Positions 16,512 to 25,377 are shown, counted from the stretch's first letter. The stretch is 64,000 nt of DNA from an uncultured Alistipes sp. (GCA_905213895.1 CAJMKE010000009.1:53184-117183), one strand, 5' to 3'. Numbers and translations are program-made. The notes: generated by a model from the sequence alone, not told the origin.

Positions 16512-16694
16512 TTACTTTTGGCGCAGAATCGTCAGCATGCGAGCTATATCTCTGCGGGTTTTCTTAATAATCGAAGGATTTTCGACCGGGGATACGGCGT
16601 GTTGAACCTTCATCGTTGCGAGTTTTGCTTTCTCGGCAGCGATGCGTTCCGTCAAATCCTGAACTGACATGTCTTTGATTTCGGCAGTTTTCAT
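16512..16694 (-). CDS. rpmC: 50S ribosomal protein L29
   Basis: 60 aa, two-helix protein at the peptide exit tunnel. Family pattern MKTAEIKDMSVQDLTERI and the end IKKTRRDIARMLTILRQ. 18 nt after rplP. Confidence 0.96.
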   Translation of the reverse strand: MKTAEIKDMSVQDLTERIAAEKAKLATMKVQHAVSPVENPSIIKKTRRDIARMLTILRQK

Positions 16695-16712
16695 ATCTCT
16701 AATCCTCCTTTT

Positions 16713-17144
16713 TTACAATGATGACGCCTCGTCGTAGTCGCGACGTACAATGAACTTGGTTGTGATAGGCAGTTTCTGCGCACCCAGACGAAGAGCCTCC
16801 TGAGCGATTGCCAACGGCACTCCCTCTGCCTCGAAGAGGATACGTCCCGGAGTAACAGGCGCAACGAATCCTTCCGGATTACCTTTACCTTTACCCATAC
16901 GCACCTCGGCAGGTTTCTTCGTAATAGGTTTGTCAGGGAAGATGCGAATCCATATCTGTCCCTCACGCTTCATGTAACGCGTAATTGCCTGACGCGCGGC
17001 CTCGATTTGGCGACCCGTAATCCACGAGCATTCGAGTGCCTTTATGCCGAACGAACCGTATGCAAGTTGGTTACCCCTCTGAGCAACACCCTTCATACGA
17101 CCCTTTTGCATTCTTCTGAACTTGGTCTTTTTTGGCTGTAACAT
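16713..17144 (-). CDS. rplP: 50S ribosomal protein L16
   Basis: 143 aa. Starts MLQPKKTKFRRMQKGRMKG; signatures IWIRIFPDKPITKKPAEVRM and GRILFEAEGV. Near the peptidyl transferase centre. The Arg that is beta-hydroxylated in some bacteria lies in this region but modification cannot be inferred. Confidence 0.98.
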   Translation of the reverse strand: MLQPKKTKFRRMQKGRMKGVAQRGNQLAYGSFGIKALECSWITGRQIEAARQAITRYMKREGQIWIRIFPDKPITKKPAEVRMGKGKGNPEGFVAPVTPGRILFEAEGVPLAIAQEALRLGAQKLPITTKFIVRRDYDEASSL

Positions 17145-17169
17145 AACTGTTTCTTGCTTTTAGAAGGTA

Positions 17170-17907
17170 CTACTTGTTGTTATTGCGTCTTTTCTTCGGT
17201 GCGCCGCCCTTGCGGGGACCGCCGTGCTGCGAAGGACGCTGCTGCTGCGAAGCCGCACCGGCGAACTCGAACAGGTCGCGCTTGCCGTAAACGGTTCCGT
17301 GGCAAATCCACGTCTTGATTCCGAGGATTCCGACCTTGGTCAGAGCCTCTGCGAGGCAGTAGTCCACGTCGGCACGGAAAGTGTGCAACGGAATACGACC
17401 CTCCTTGATGGTTTCGGAGCGAGCCATTTCGGCACCGCCCACACGACCGGAGATTTGAACCTTGATACCCTCGGCACCCATACGCATCGTCGATGCGATG
17501 GCGGTCTTGATTGCGCGGCGATACGAAACACGACCTTCGAGTTGGCGCGCGATGGTCTGAGCGACGATGGTCGCGTCAACCTCCGGACGTTTAACCTCGA
17601 AAATGTTGATTTGTACCTCCTTGCCGGTGAGTTTCTTCAACTCCTCCTTCAATTTGTCCACTTCCGAACCGCCTTTGCCGATGATGATGCCCGGACGGGC
17701 GGTCGAGATGGTTACCGTAACGAGTTTCAGCGTGCGCTCGATGATGATTTTCGAGATGCTCGCCTTAGCCAAACGGACGTTCAGGTATTTACGAATCTTT
17801 GCGTCTTCGACCAATTTCTCTGAGAAATCCTTGCCACCGAACCAGTTGGAATCCCAACCTTTGATGATGCCCAGACGATTTGCTATTGGATTAACTTTCT
17901 GTCCCAT
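17170..17907 (-). CDS. rpsC: 30S ribosomal protein S3
   Basis: 245 aa. Starts MGQKVNPIANRLGII; the KH domain contains GIIIGKGGSEVDKL; C-terminal domain with GVKVWI-type GIKTWICHG. A Gln/Gly/Lys-rich low-complexity tail (last 25 or so residues, ending RRNNNK) extends beyond the folded part. Forms the mRNA entry with S4 and S5. Confidence 0.98.
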   Translation of the reverse strand: MGQKVNPIANRLGIIKGWDSNWFGGKDFSEKLVEDAKIRKYLNVRLAKASISKIIIERTLKLVTVTISTARPGIIIGKGGSEVDKLKEELKKLTGKEVQINIFEVKRPEVDATIVAQTIARQLEGRVSYRRAIKTAIASTMRMGAEGIKVQISGRVGGAEMARSETIKEGRIPLHTFRADVDYCLAEALTKVGILGIKTWICHGTVYGKRDLFEFAGAASQQQRPSQHGGPRKGGAPKKRRNNNK

Positions 17908-17911
17908 TTGT

Positions 17912-18322
17912 CTACTTGTTTTCTTCGGTTACCAATTTGTCAACTACAATCGTAACGTGGTTCGAACGCTTGCGGATGCGGTGCGCACGACCCTGCGGCG
18001 CAGCCTGAATGCGTTTGAGCATTCGTCCTCCGTCGACCATAACCTCCTTTACGCAAAGGGTTACGTCTTCCAGACGCTCGTTCTCGTTCTTGGCCTCCCA
18101 GTTGGCGATAGCCGACTTCAAGAGTTTCTCCATTCTGATAGATGCCTCCTTCTTAGAGTAGCGAAGGATACCCAAAGCCTTGTTGATCTCAACGCCGCGG
18201 ATGATGTCTGCAACCAGACGCATCTTGCGGGGCGAGGTCGGGCAATCGCGCATGATGGCGATGGCTTTCTGCTTCTTTTCAGCCTTTAATTTCTCGGCTC
18301 TTATTGCTTTTCTTGAACCCAT
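17912..18322 (-). CDS. rplV: 50S ribosomal protein L22
   Basis: 136 aa. TSPRKMRLVADIIRG at the start of the fold and the exit-tunnel hairpin RIQAAPQGRAHRIRKRSNH (shown whole, 19 residues) identify it. It has about 20 extra basic N-terminal residues relative to E. coli. Macrolide contact site lies in the hairpin. Confidence 0.98.
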   Translation of the reverse strand: MGSRKAIRAEKLKAEKKQKAIAIMRDCPTSPRKMRLVADIIRGVEINKALGILRYSKKEASIRMEKLLKSAIANWEAKNENERLEDVTLCVKEVMVDGGRMLKRIQAAPQGRAHRIRKRSNHVTIVVDKLVTEENK

Positions 18323-18329
18323 TGTCTAC

Positions 18330-18599
18330 CTATTTTTTCTTGTTACCTCCATGACCACGGAAATTACGGGTAGGGGCGAACTCGCCGAGTTTGTGTCCCA
18401 CCATATTCTCTGTTACGTAAACCGGAATAAACTTATTTCCGTTGTGGACAGCGATCGTCTGACCTACGAAGTCAGGAGAAATCATACTTGCTCGCGACCA
18501 TGTCTTGATTACAGACTTCTTGTTGCCCTCAGCCTGCGCAACGACTTTCGCTTCGAGTTTCGGGTCAATGAATGGTCCTTTTTTTAATGAACGGCTCAT
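18330..18599 (-). CDS. rpsS: 30S ribosomal protein S19
   Basis: 89 aa. MSRSLKKGPFID start, RASMISPDFVGQTIAVHNG and HKLGEFAPTRNFRGH are all diagnostic. Head protein forming a complex with S13. Confidence 0.98.
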   Translation of the reverse strand: MSRSLKKGPFIDPKLEAKVVAQAEGNKKSVIKTWSRASMISPDFVGQTIAVHNGNKFIPVYVTENMVGHKLGEFAPTRNFRGHGGNKKK

Positions 18600-18615
18600 T
18601 ATGTACTCTTTTTAA

Positions 18616-19440
18616 TTATTTTTTCTTTCTTGAAATAATAAACTTGGCTGACGTCTTCTTAGGGTTACGAGTCTTATAGCCCTTAGCCAACAAGCCCTTA
18701 CGCGAACGCGGATGACCTCCGGACGCACGTCCTTCACCACCACCCATCGGGTGATCTACCGGGTTCATTACGACACCACGGTTGCGCGGACGACGACCGA
18801 GCCAGCGTTTGCGACCGGCCTTACCCGAACTTTCGAGGTTGTGGTCGATGTTCGACACAACGCCTACGGTCGCGCGGCAGGTTACGAGTATCATACGAGT
18901 CTCACCGGATGGCAACTTGATGACGGCGAACTTGCCCTCACGTGCCAAAAGTTGAGCATACGAACCGGCAGAACGAGCCATAGCCGCGCCCTGTCCGGGG
19001 TAGAGTTCGATGTTGTGAATAAGAGTTCCGAGCGGAATCTCGGCGAGCGGAAGCGAATTGCCCACTTCCGGAGCGACACCCACACCGCTGACTACGGTCT
19101 GACCTACTTTCAGTCCGTTAGGAGCGATGATGTAACTCTTTTCGCCGTCGGCGTACACGATGAGTGCGATGCGAGCCGTACGGTTAGGGTCGTATTCGAT
19201 AGTCTTTACAGTAGCGGCGATGCCATCCTTGGCGCGCTTGAAGTCCACCAGACGGTACATCTGCTTGTGTCCGCCGCCGATATAGCGTACGGTCATCTTG
19301 CCCGAATTGTTACGTCCGCCCGTGCTCTTCTTAACACTCAGCAACGACTTCTCCGGTTTGTTCGTCGTTACTTCGTCGAACGTACCGATAATCTTATGTC
19401 TTGTGCCGGGAGTTACCGGCTTAAACTTTCTTACTGCCAT
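18616..19440 (-). CDS. rplB: 50S ribosomal protein L2
   Basis: 274 aa, canonical length. The C-terminal signature GVVMNPVDHPMGGGEGR holds the conserved His near the peptidyl transferase centre. KPVTPGTRHKI start. S10-operon order. Confidence 0.99.
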   Translation of the reverse strand: MAVRKFKPVTPGTRHKIIGTFDEVTTNKPEKSLLSVKKSTGGRNNSGKMTVRYIGGGHKQMYRLVDFKRAKDGIAATVKTIEYDPNRTARIALIVYADGEKSYIIAPNGLKVGQTVVSGVGVAPEVGNSLPLAEIPLGTLIHNIELYPGQGAAMARSAGSYAQLLAREGKFAVIKLPSGETRMILVTCRATVGVVSNIDHNLESSGKAGRKRWLGRRPRNRGVVMNPVDHPMGGGEGRASGGHPRSRKGLLAKGYKTRNPKKTSAKFIISRKKK

Positions 19441-19445
19441 CTCCG

Positions 19446-19736
19446 TTAGATATTACTGTAAAAATCTATCTTATCTCCATCCTTCAAGGTGACGATAGCC
19501 TTCTTGAAGTTATTAGCGCGACCTTCGAGCAAACCTGCCTTGGTGTAGCGGCTCTTCTGTTTGCCCATGTAGTTGATGGTATTGACGTCGGTTACGACGA
19601 CATTGTACATCTGTTCTACGGCATTGCGAATCTGCAACTTGTTAGCCCGTACGTCAACGATAAAACCGTAGCGATTCAACTTTTCGCCCTGAATCGTCAT
19701 CTTTTCGGTCAAAATAGGCTTAATGATAATTTCCAT
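19446..19736 (-). CDS. rplW: 50S ribosomal protein L23
   Basis: 96 aa. Exit-tunnel protein that docks trigger factor and SRP. IIKPILTEKMT start, the extended loop GKQKSRYTKAGLLEGR. 5 nt before rplB. Confidence 0.97.
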   Translation of the reverse strand: MEIIIKPILTEKMTIQGEKLNRYGFIVDVRANKLQIRNAVEQMYNVVVTDVNTINYMGKQKSRYTKAGLLEGRANNFKKAIVTLKDGDKIDFYSNI

Positions 19737-19749
19737 CTTTCCTTCGTTT

Positions 19750-20376
19750 TTAAGCTAACATTACATTCAACATATTTTCTGCGCCCTCTACCATCACCAA
19801 AGCCGATGCGTTCATAATCTCGTAGGTGTTGAGATTCGAAACGAGAATCGCCTTTACCGACGGAATGTTGCGGCAGGAGAGTTGAAGGTTTACGTTCGAT
19901 TCCGGCAGAACGAGCAGAACCTTCTTGTCCGCTACTTTGAGAGCATTTGCCAAAGCCACTACGCTCTTGGTTTTATGAGCGTCGAGGTTGATGCCTTCGA
20001 CAACGGTGATTGCGTTGGCGCGAGCCTTGTAGGTCAGTGCGCTGCGACGAGCCAGTCTCTTCAACTTCTTGTTGAGTTTGAAACTGTAATCGCGCGGTAC
20101 CGGACCGAAGATGCGACCGCCGCCCGGGAACAGAGGGCTCTTGATGCTGCCGCAACGTGCGCCGCCCGTACCCTTTTGTCTTTTCAACTTGCGAGTCGAA
20201 CCTGCAACTTCGTTGCGCTGCTTCGACTTGTGAGTACCCTGACGCTGGTCAGCCAAATACTGCTTCACGTCGAGGTAGATAGCGTGGTCATTAGCCTCCA
20301 CGCCGAAAACTGCATCCGAAAGGACTACCTTACGACCAGTTTCTTGTCCCTGTGCGTTCAATACTGCTAATTCCAT
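19750..20376 (-). CDS. rplD: 50S ribosomal protein L4
   Basis: 208 aa from the ATG at 20376 (MELAVLNAQGQETGRK). An upstream in-frame TTG at 20388 would lie inside rplC and is not needed. Loop that lines the tunnel: GTGGARCGSIKSPLFPGGGR in pieces; FGPVPRDYSFKLNKKLKRLA. Starts 1 nt after the rplC stop, so coupled. L4 autoregulates the S10 operon in E. coli; no leader of that type was recognised here. Confidence 0.97.
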   Translation of the reverse strand: MELAVLNAQGQETGRKVVLSDAVFGVEANDHAIYLDVKQYLADQRQGTHKSKQRNEVAGSTRKLKRQKGTGGARCGSIKSPLFPGGGRIFGPVPRDYSFKLNKKLKRLARRSALTYKARANAITVVEGINLDAHKTKSVVALANALKVADKKVLLVLPESNVNLQLSCRNIPSVKAILVSNLNTYEIMNASALVMVEGAENMLNVMLA

Positions 20377-20377
20377 A

Positions 20378-20992
20378 CTACTTCTCAATCGTTAAATAAG
20401 AACCTTTTGCACCCGGAATCGAACCCTTCACGAGGATGAGGTTGTTCTCCGGAATTACCTTTAATACTTTCAGGTTAAGAACCTTAACCTGCTCGCCACC
20501 CATCTGACCGGGCAAACGCTTACCCTTGAAGACGCGCGACGGATAGGATGATGCACCGAGGGAACCCGGTTTGCGCTGACGGTTGTGCTGACCGTGGGTC
20601 TGACCGCCGACACCGCCGAAGCCGTGACGCTTCACAACACCCTGAAAGCCCTTACCCTTGGAGATGCCCGTTACGTCGACCCAGTCTTCTTCGTTGAAGA
20701 GGTCTACGGTAAGGGTGTCGCCCAGGTTCACTTCCGGCATACCCTTGAATTCAGCCATTTTGCGTTTAGGGGTCGTGCCTGCTTTCTTGAAGTGACCTAA
20801 CAAACTGTTGCTGGTGTGCTTTTCACTCTTGTCGTCATAGGCAATCTGAACCGCTTCGTAGGAGTCCTTCTCCACGGTCTTGATTTGCGTAACCACACAC
20901 GGACCAGCCTCAATGACAGTGCATGGTATGTTCTTACCCTCGGCACTGTAAACGGAAGTCATTCCGATTTTCTTTCCAATTAGTCCTGACAT
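20378..20992 (-). CDS. rplC: 50S ribosomal protein L3
   Basis: 204 aa. MSGLIGKKIGMTSVYS start and GFQGVVKRHGFGGVGGQTHG (20 residues) are diagnostic. It follows a 138-bp spacer after rpsJ that holds a hairpin (21069-21107), so an internal control point is possible. Confidence 0.98.
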   Translation of the reverse strand: MSGLIGKKIGMTSVYSAEGKNIPCTVIEAGPCVVTQIKTVEKDSYEAVQIAYDDKSEKHTSNSLLGHFKKAGTTPKRKMAEFKGMPEVNLGDTLTVDLFNEEDWVDVTGISKGKGFQGVVKRHGFGGVGGQTHGQHNRQRKPGSLGASSYPSRVFKGKRLPGQMGGEQVKVLNLKVLKVIPENNLILVKGSIPGAKGSYLTIEK

Positions 20993-21130
20993 TTTGTCTA
21001 ATTACGTTTGTTAATAATAAGTGAATTTTTGTTTTTTATACCTATATATAATCTATATATACATCGTTGGACGGAGGAGTGTCGCTCACTTATGCGGCAC
21101 TCCGTCCGCGTTTTCCGGTCTTTCGGCGTA
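20993..21130 (-). promoter_or_regulatory. Hairpin-containing spacer between rpsJ and rplC
   Basis: 138 bp. A stem of about 7 plus 8 bp with arms ending at 21069 and 21107 is followed on the minus strand by very A/T-rich sequence (21008-21065, TATATA runs). It has no immediate T-run, so it looks more like a leader or attenuator than a simple terminator. S10-operon genes are normally tightly packed, so control of L3-L4 and beyond here is plausible but inferred. Confidence 0.45.
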
Positions 21131-21436
21131 TCAGCACTTGATTTCGACCTCGACGCCCGAAGGCAGTTCGAGTTTCATCAGTGCGTCAATCGTCTTCGGC
21201 GTCGAAGAGTAGATGTCGATGATACGCTTGAAAGTGCAGAGTTGGAACTGCTCGCGCGCCTTCTTGTTCACGAAGGTCGAACGGTTCACCGTGTAAATCT
21301 GCTTGTGCGTCGGGAGCGGCACCGGACCGCTGACCATTGCATCGGTGCTTCTTACGGTCTTGACGATTTTTTCGGCGGACTTATCTACCAAATTATGGTC
21401 GAAAGACTTCAATTTGATTCTAATTTTCTGGTTCAT
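21131..21436 (-). CDS. rpsJ: 30S ribosomal protein S10
   Basis: 101 aa, canonical length; also NusE in antitermination. RIKLKSFDHNLVDKSAEKIV start, GPVPLPTHKQIYTVNRS signature. Starts 11 nt after fusA, which shows that the str and S10 clusters are fused here. Confidence 0.98.
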   Translation of the reverse strand: MNQKIRIKLKSFDHNLVDKSAEKIVKTVRSTDAMVSGPVPLPTHKQIYTVNRSTFVNKKAREQFQLCTFKRIIDIYSSTPKTIDALMKLELPSGVEVEIKC

Positions 21437-21447
21437 ATTCTTTACTT

Positions 21448-23559
21448 TTACTCTAAATCCTTACGTTTACCCGATTTCTCGATAATTTCCTTGGCAAGGT
21501 TTGCCGGAACCTCCTCGAAGTGCGAGAACTCCATCGACGAAGTTGCACGACCCGAAGAGATGGTACGCAGCACGGTTACATAGCCGAACATCTCCGAGAG
21601 CGGAACTTTGGCTTTGACAACACGCGCAGTACCCTTCGATTCCATACCCTGAACCTGACCGCGGCGTTTGTTGAGGTCGCCGATGATGTCGCCCATGTTC
21701 TCCTCAGGAGTTACGACCTCCACGGACATGATAGGCTCCATAATCACCGAACCTGCCTTAGGCGCAGCAACGCGGAAACCGTTGCGGGCAGCGATTTCGA
21801 ACGAAAGTTGGTCGGAGTCCACTGGGTGGAACGAACCGTCTTTCAGAGTAATCTTCATCGAATCGATTTTGTAACCTGCCAATGCACCGTTCGACATTGC
21901 GGACTCGAAGCCCTTCTGAACGGCTGGGATGAACTCCTTAGGGATGTTACCGCCCTTAACCTCGTCCACGAACGTAAGACCCGGTTTGTCGTCGTCGGCA
22001 GGACCGATTTCGAAGATGATGTCGGCGAACTTACCGCGACCGCCGGTCTGCTTCTTGAATACCTCGCGATGCTGAACGGTCTTGGTGAGTGCCTCCTTAT
22101 AGTTGACCTGCGGTGCGCCCTGGTTGATTTCGACACCGAATTCGCGACGCAGACGGTCTACGATGATGTCGAGGTGCAACTCGCCCATACCGCTGATGAT
22201 GGTCTGACCGCTCTCCTCATCGGTGCGAACCGTGAAGGTCGGGTCTTCCTCAGCCAGTTTGGAGAGAGCGATACCGAGTTTGTCGAGGTCCTTCTGCGTT
22301 TTAGGCTCGACCGCCAGACCGATAACCGGTTCAGGGAAGGTCATCTGTTCGAGAACGATAGGTGCGTTCTCGGCGCAGAGGGTATCTCCGGTGTGAATCT
22401 CCTTGAAACCGACAGCGGCGCAGATGTCGCCCGCACCTACGGTCTCCATAGGATTCTGCTTGTTGGCGTGCATCTGGTAGATACGGCTGATACGCTCGCG
22501 CTTTCCGCTGCGTGCATTCAGCACGTAAGAGCCCGCGTCGAGTTTACCCGAGTAAACGCGCACGAATGCCAGACGACCTACGAACGGGTCGGTGGCAATC
22601 TTGAACGCAAGACCGCAGAACGGCTCGTCCTCGGATGCCTTGCGGACTTCCGGCTCGTCCGTTTTAGGGTTGATACCCTCGACGGCAGGAACATCCAGCG
22701 GCGACGGCAGGAATGCCATAATGGAATCGAGCAACTTCTGAACGCCCTTGTTGTGGAACGACGAACCGCAGAGCATCGGCACGAGCGACATGTTGATTGT
22801 CGCGGTGCGGATTGCAGCGATGAGTTCGTCCGGAGTAATCGAGTTAGGGTCCTCGAAGAACTTCTCCATGAGAGCGTCGTCGGTAGAGGCAACCTCCTCG
22901 ATGAGTTTGTTGCGCCACTCCTCAGCCTCGGCTTTCATGTTCTCCGGAATTTCGCGCAACTCGAAGTTGTCGCGAACGGTCTTGTCGTCGAAGTAGTAGA
23001 TAGCATTATTATATATAAGGTCTATCAATCCTTCGAACTTGTCCTCCGAGCCAATCGGCAGAACCACCGGAAGGGCGGTAGCACCGAAATGCTCCTTAAT
23101 CTGCGAGCAGACGGCGAGGAAGTCGGCACCGGTACGGTCCATCTTGTTCACGTAGCCGATACGCGGAACGTTGTACTTGTCCGCCTGACGCCATACGGTT
23201 TCCGACTGAGGCTCGACACCGCCCACGGCGCAGAACGTAGCGACAGCACCGTCCAGCACGCGGAGCGAACGCTCCACCTCGACGGTAAAGTCCACGTGTC
23301 CCGGGGTGTCGATAAGGTTGATTTGGTAAGTCTGGTCCTTGTAGTGCCAGAATGCGGTCGTGGCAGCGGAAGTAATGGTGATACCGCGCTCCTGCTCCTG
23401 AACCATCCAGTCCATGGTCGCGCCGCCTTCATGCACCTCACCGATTTTGTGAGTCTTACCGGTGTAGAAGAGAATACGCTCCGACGTGGTCGTTTTACCC
23501 GCGTCGATGTGAGCCATGATACCGATATTACGCGTAAAGTGTAAATCTCTTGTTGCCAT
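21448..23559 (-). CDS. fusA: Elongation factor G
   Basis: 703 aa, five domains, normal length. GTPase that translocates tRNA-mRNA. All G motifs are canonical: AHIDAGKTT, QERGITI, DTPGHVDF with the catalytic His, NKMDRTGADF. It is therefore the working translocase, in contrast to the paralogue at 61742-63895. Standard str order between rpsG and rpsJ. Confidence 0.99.
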   Translation of the reverse strand: MATRDLHFTRNIGIMAHIDAGKTTTSERILFYTGKTHKIGEVHEGGATMDWMVQEQERGITITSAATTAFWHYKDQTYQINLIDTPGHVDFTVEVERSLRVLDGAVATFCAVGGVEPQSETVWRQADKYNVPRIGYVNKMDRTGADFLAVCSQIKEHFGATALPVVLPIGSEDKFEGLIDLIYNNAIYYFDDKTVRDNFELREIPENMKAEAEEWRNKLIEEVASTDDALMEKFFEDPNSITPDELIAAIRTATINMSLVPMLCGSSFHNKGVQKLLDSIMAFLPSPLDVPAVEGINPKTDEPEVRKASEDEPFCGLAFKIATDPFVGRLAFVRVYSGKLDAGSYVLNARSGKRERISRIYQMHANKQNPMETVGAGDICAAVGFKEIHTGDTLCAENAPIVLEQMTFPEPVIGLAVEPKTQKDLDKLGIALSKLAEEDPTFTVRTDEESGQTIISGMGELHLDIIVDRLRREFGVEINQGAPQVNYKEALTKTVQHREVFKKQTGGRGKFADIIFEIGPADDDKPGLTFVDEVKGGNIPKEFIPAVQKGFESAMSNGALAGYKIDSMKITLKDGSFHPVDSDQLSFEIAARNGFRVAAPKAGSVIMEPIMSVEVVTPEENMGDIIGDLNKRRGQVQGMESKGTARVVKAKVPLSEMFGYVTVLRTISSGRATSSMEFSHFEEVPANLAKEIIEKSGKRKDLE

Positions 23560-23582
23560 CTTGAATTTCTCCTCTTCCTAAA

Positions 23583-24059
23583 TTAAAATCTGAAATGTGC
23601 GAATGCCTTGTTCGCCTCTGCCATACGGTGCATCTCCTCCTTACGTTTGAACGCTGCACCCTGCTGGTTGTAGGCATCCACTATCTCGCCTGCGAGTTTC
23701 TCAGCCATTGACTTGCCGGAACGCTTGCGTGCGAAGAGTACAAGGTTTTTCATCGAAATAGAAATCTTGCGCTCCGGACGAACCTCCATCGGAACCTGGA
23801 ACGTCGCTCCACCGATACGCTTCGATTTTACTTCGACCTGCGGAGTGATATTCTCTAAGGCTTGTTTCCAAACCTCGATTGGAGATTTATCAGCATCCTT
23901 CATCTTCTTGCCCACCAATTCCAGCGAATCGTAGAAAATGGCATAGGCAATACTCTTCTTGCCATCCAACATCAGGTTGTTCACGAAACGGGTTACTGCC
24001 ACGTCGTTGAACTTCGGATCAGGAAGTAGAGTGTGCTTCTTTGGCTTAGCTTTTCTCAT
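23583..24059 (-). CDS. rpsG: 30S ribosomal protein S7
   Basis: 158 aa. MRKAKPKKHTLLPDPKFND start (19 residues), then NNLMLDGKKSIA and the tail RMAEANKAFAHFRF. Organises the 3' domain of 16S rRNA. Between rpsL and fusA. Confidence 0.98.
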   Translation of the reverse strand: MRKAKPKKHTLLPDPKFNDVAVTRFVNNLMLDGKKSIAYAIFYDSLELVGKKMKDADKSPIEVWKQALENITPQVEVKSKRIGGATFQVPMEVRPERKISISMKNLVLFARKRSGKSMAEKLAGEIVDAYNQQGAAFKRKEEMHRMAEANKAFAHFRF

Positions 24060-24100
24060 TGTAATTTCCTAAATTAAATGTTCTGAATTTTCGTTGTCGA

Positions 24101-24496
24101 TTATTTCTTACCGGCAGTCTTTCCTGCTTTCGGACGTTTTGCACCGTACTTCGAACGACGCTGACGGCGACCGTCTACGCCTGCCGAGTCGAGCGCACCG
24201 CGCACGAGGTGGTAACGTACACCCGGAAGGTCCTTCACACGACCTCCGCGAACCAGTACGATTGAGTGTTCCTGCAAGTTATGACCTTCTCCCGGGATAT
24301 AGGCGTTGACCTCCTTGCCATTGGTCAATCTTACACGTGCTACCTTACGCATAGCCGAGTTAGGCTTCTTCGGGGTCGTCGTGTACACACGGGTACAAAC
24401 GCCGCGACGCTGAGGGCACGCTGCAAGCGCAGGCGACTTACTCTTGTCTTCCATCTGCGCTCTGCCGTTTCTAACTAACTGTTGAATAGTTGGCAT
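24101..24496 (-). CDS. rpsL: 30S ribosomal protein S12
   Basis: 131 aa; first gene of the 18.8-kb ribosomal block. MPTIQQLVRNGR start; TPKKPNSAMRKVARVRLTNG carries the decoding-centre Lys (wild-type K at the streptomycin position) and GVRYHLVRGALDSAGV follows. Preceded by a promoter at 24576-24604. Confidence 0.98.
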   Translation of the reverse strand: MPTIQQLVRNGRAQMEDKSKSPALAACPQRRGVCTRVYTTTPKKPNSAMRKVARVRLTNGKEVNAYIPGEGHNLQEHSIVLVRGGRVKDLPGVRYHLVRGALDSAGVDGRRQRRSKYGAKRPKAGKTAGKK

Positions 24497-24575
24497 TTTA
24501 ACGTTAAACCTTTAATTTGTTAATACTCCGAGGATTGTAATCCTCAATTTCTATTTCTACTGCCCAAAAGGCTTG

Positions 24576-24604
24576 CAAAGATACTAATTTTTTTCGGTTC
24601 ACAA
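24576..24604 (-). promoter_or_regulatory. rpsL: Promoter of the str-S10-spc-alpha block
   Basis: -7 TATCTTTG at 24576-24583 and a TTG at 24602-24604, 18 nt apart, about 80 bp upstream of rpsL. Fits the Bacteroidota consensus. Confidence 0.65.
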
Positions 24605-24787
24605 TATATATATGCGGATTTTTTACCGCTTTTTTGCCTGATTTTCCGCATAATCAGCCCATTTTCACCCCGTTTTCGATTCTTTTTTCTTATTATTTCC
24701 GAAACAAAATAATTTTTGCTTATCGTTTAATTTGCAACAGACAGATTATCATCGTATTGCAAAGCGCGATTTTCGCCGCGAACCGGA

Positions 24788-24828
24788 TAAAGTCTTTAAG
24801 GTCCTTAAAGTCCTTAACGACCTTAAAT
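24788..24828. repeat. Nonamer array
   Basis: Four to five 9-bp units of the intergenic family, upstream of both rpsL and leuS. Confidence 0.8.
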
Positions 24829-24999
24829 CTGTACGAATTTTTTCTGTTCCGCGACCTCTTTTCCGCATCGTTAGTCGATATTGAAACAGCCCTGCAAAAT
24901 TATCGCACAACGATATAACAAATCGCCATAAAAATTGGTATCGGGAAAAATTATTTATAATTTTCAGCGGCATCATACCTATTTTAGTGAAAGAAAGCG

Positions 25000-25007
25000 T
25001 AAATTTG
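25000..25007 (+). promoter_or_regulatory. leuS: Probable -7 box for leuS
   Basis: TAAATTTG on the plus strand; a weak TTTAG lies upstream rather than a good TTTG at 19 nt. If used, the leuS transcript starts just before the composite repeat, which would then be transcribed in its 5' leader of about 360 nt. Confidence 0.4.
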
Positions 25008-25035
25008 CAGATTGTCGGAGCATGCCCTCTCCCAA

Positions 25036-25073
25036 AAAGTCTTTAAGGGCTTTAAGGACCCTAAGGACTTTAA
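25036..25073. repeat. Nonamer array flanking core copy 1 (left)
   Basis: Four 9-bp units directly abutting the 77-nt core at 25074. Confidence 0.8.
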
Positions 25074-25150
25074 CCGACGCCAAGCCGAGAGCAGTCGAAC
25101 TTGTTCGGACTGCCGAGGCGCAAAGGAGGGAAATCCCGCGAACGCGGGAT
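25074..25150 (+). repeat. 77-nt structured core, copy 1
   Basis: Begins CCGACGCC. Hairpin I spans about 25084-25119 (GCAGT/ACTGC and CGAAC/GTTCG stems with a TT loop), then the linker AAAGGAGGGAAA, then hairpin II CCCGCG-AA-CGCGGG and a final AT. Nonamer arrays touch both ends. Same length and plan as the copies at 39960, 47019 and 61395. Confidence 0.85.
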
Positions 25151-25191
25151 TAAGGGCTCTAAGGACTTTAAAGACCCTAAGGACCTTAACC
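25151..25191. repeat. Nonamer array flanking core copy 1 (right)
   Basis: Four 9-bp units directly after the core, before leuS. Confidence 0.8.
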
Positions 25192-25377
25192 CACAACAGT
25201 CGGCAGCGCGGACCGGCAAGAAACTGCAACAGCAGCGATTAACGACATACAGCCCCAAAAGTCCCCCGCACAGGCGGGGGATTCAGGGGGTGGGTAACAC
25301 GGAGAAAAGAACTCCCCGACGGTCGGCAGCGAAACGAGATAAAGAACTAAAAAATAGGATAATTAAAGATATAAAAC

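Larger units (their letters stand above)
24605..25377. other. Long spacer between divergent rpsL and leuS
   Basis: The rpsL-leuS gap totals 881 bp. Beyond the rpsL promoter it holds A/T-rich sequence (to about 24780), nonamer arrays at 24788-24828, 25036-25073 and 25151-25191, a 77-nt core at 25074-25150, a -7 box at 25000-25007 and about 185 bp with no recognisable signal before leuS. A short GC palindrome with the look of CCCCCGC/GCGGGGG occurs at 25264-25281. No ORF is supported. Confidence 0.6.

Noticed and set aside
20377..20388. Upstream TTG start for rplD
   Set aside because: It lies inside rplC and the conserved L4 N-terminus begins at the ATG at 20376.
25074..25150. tRNA (length 77, hairpins)
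   Set aside because: No acceptor stem, no T-loop GGTTCGAATCC pattern, no CCA end, and only two main hairpins.
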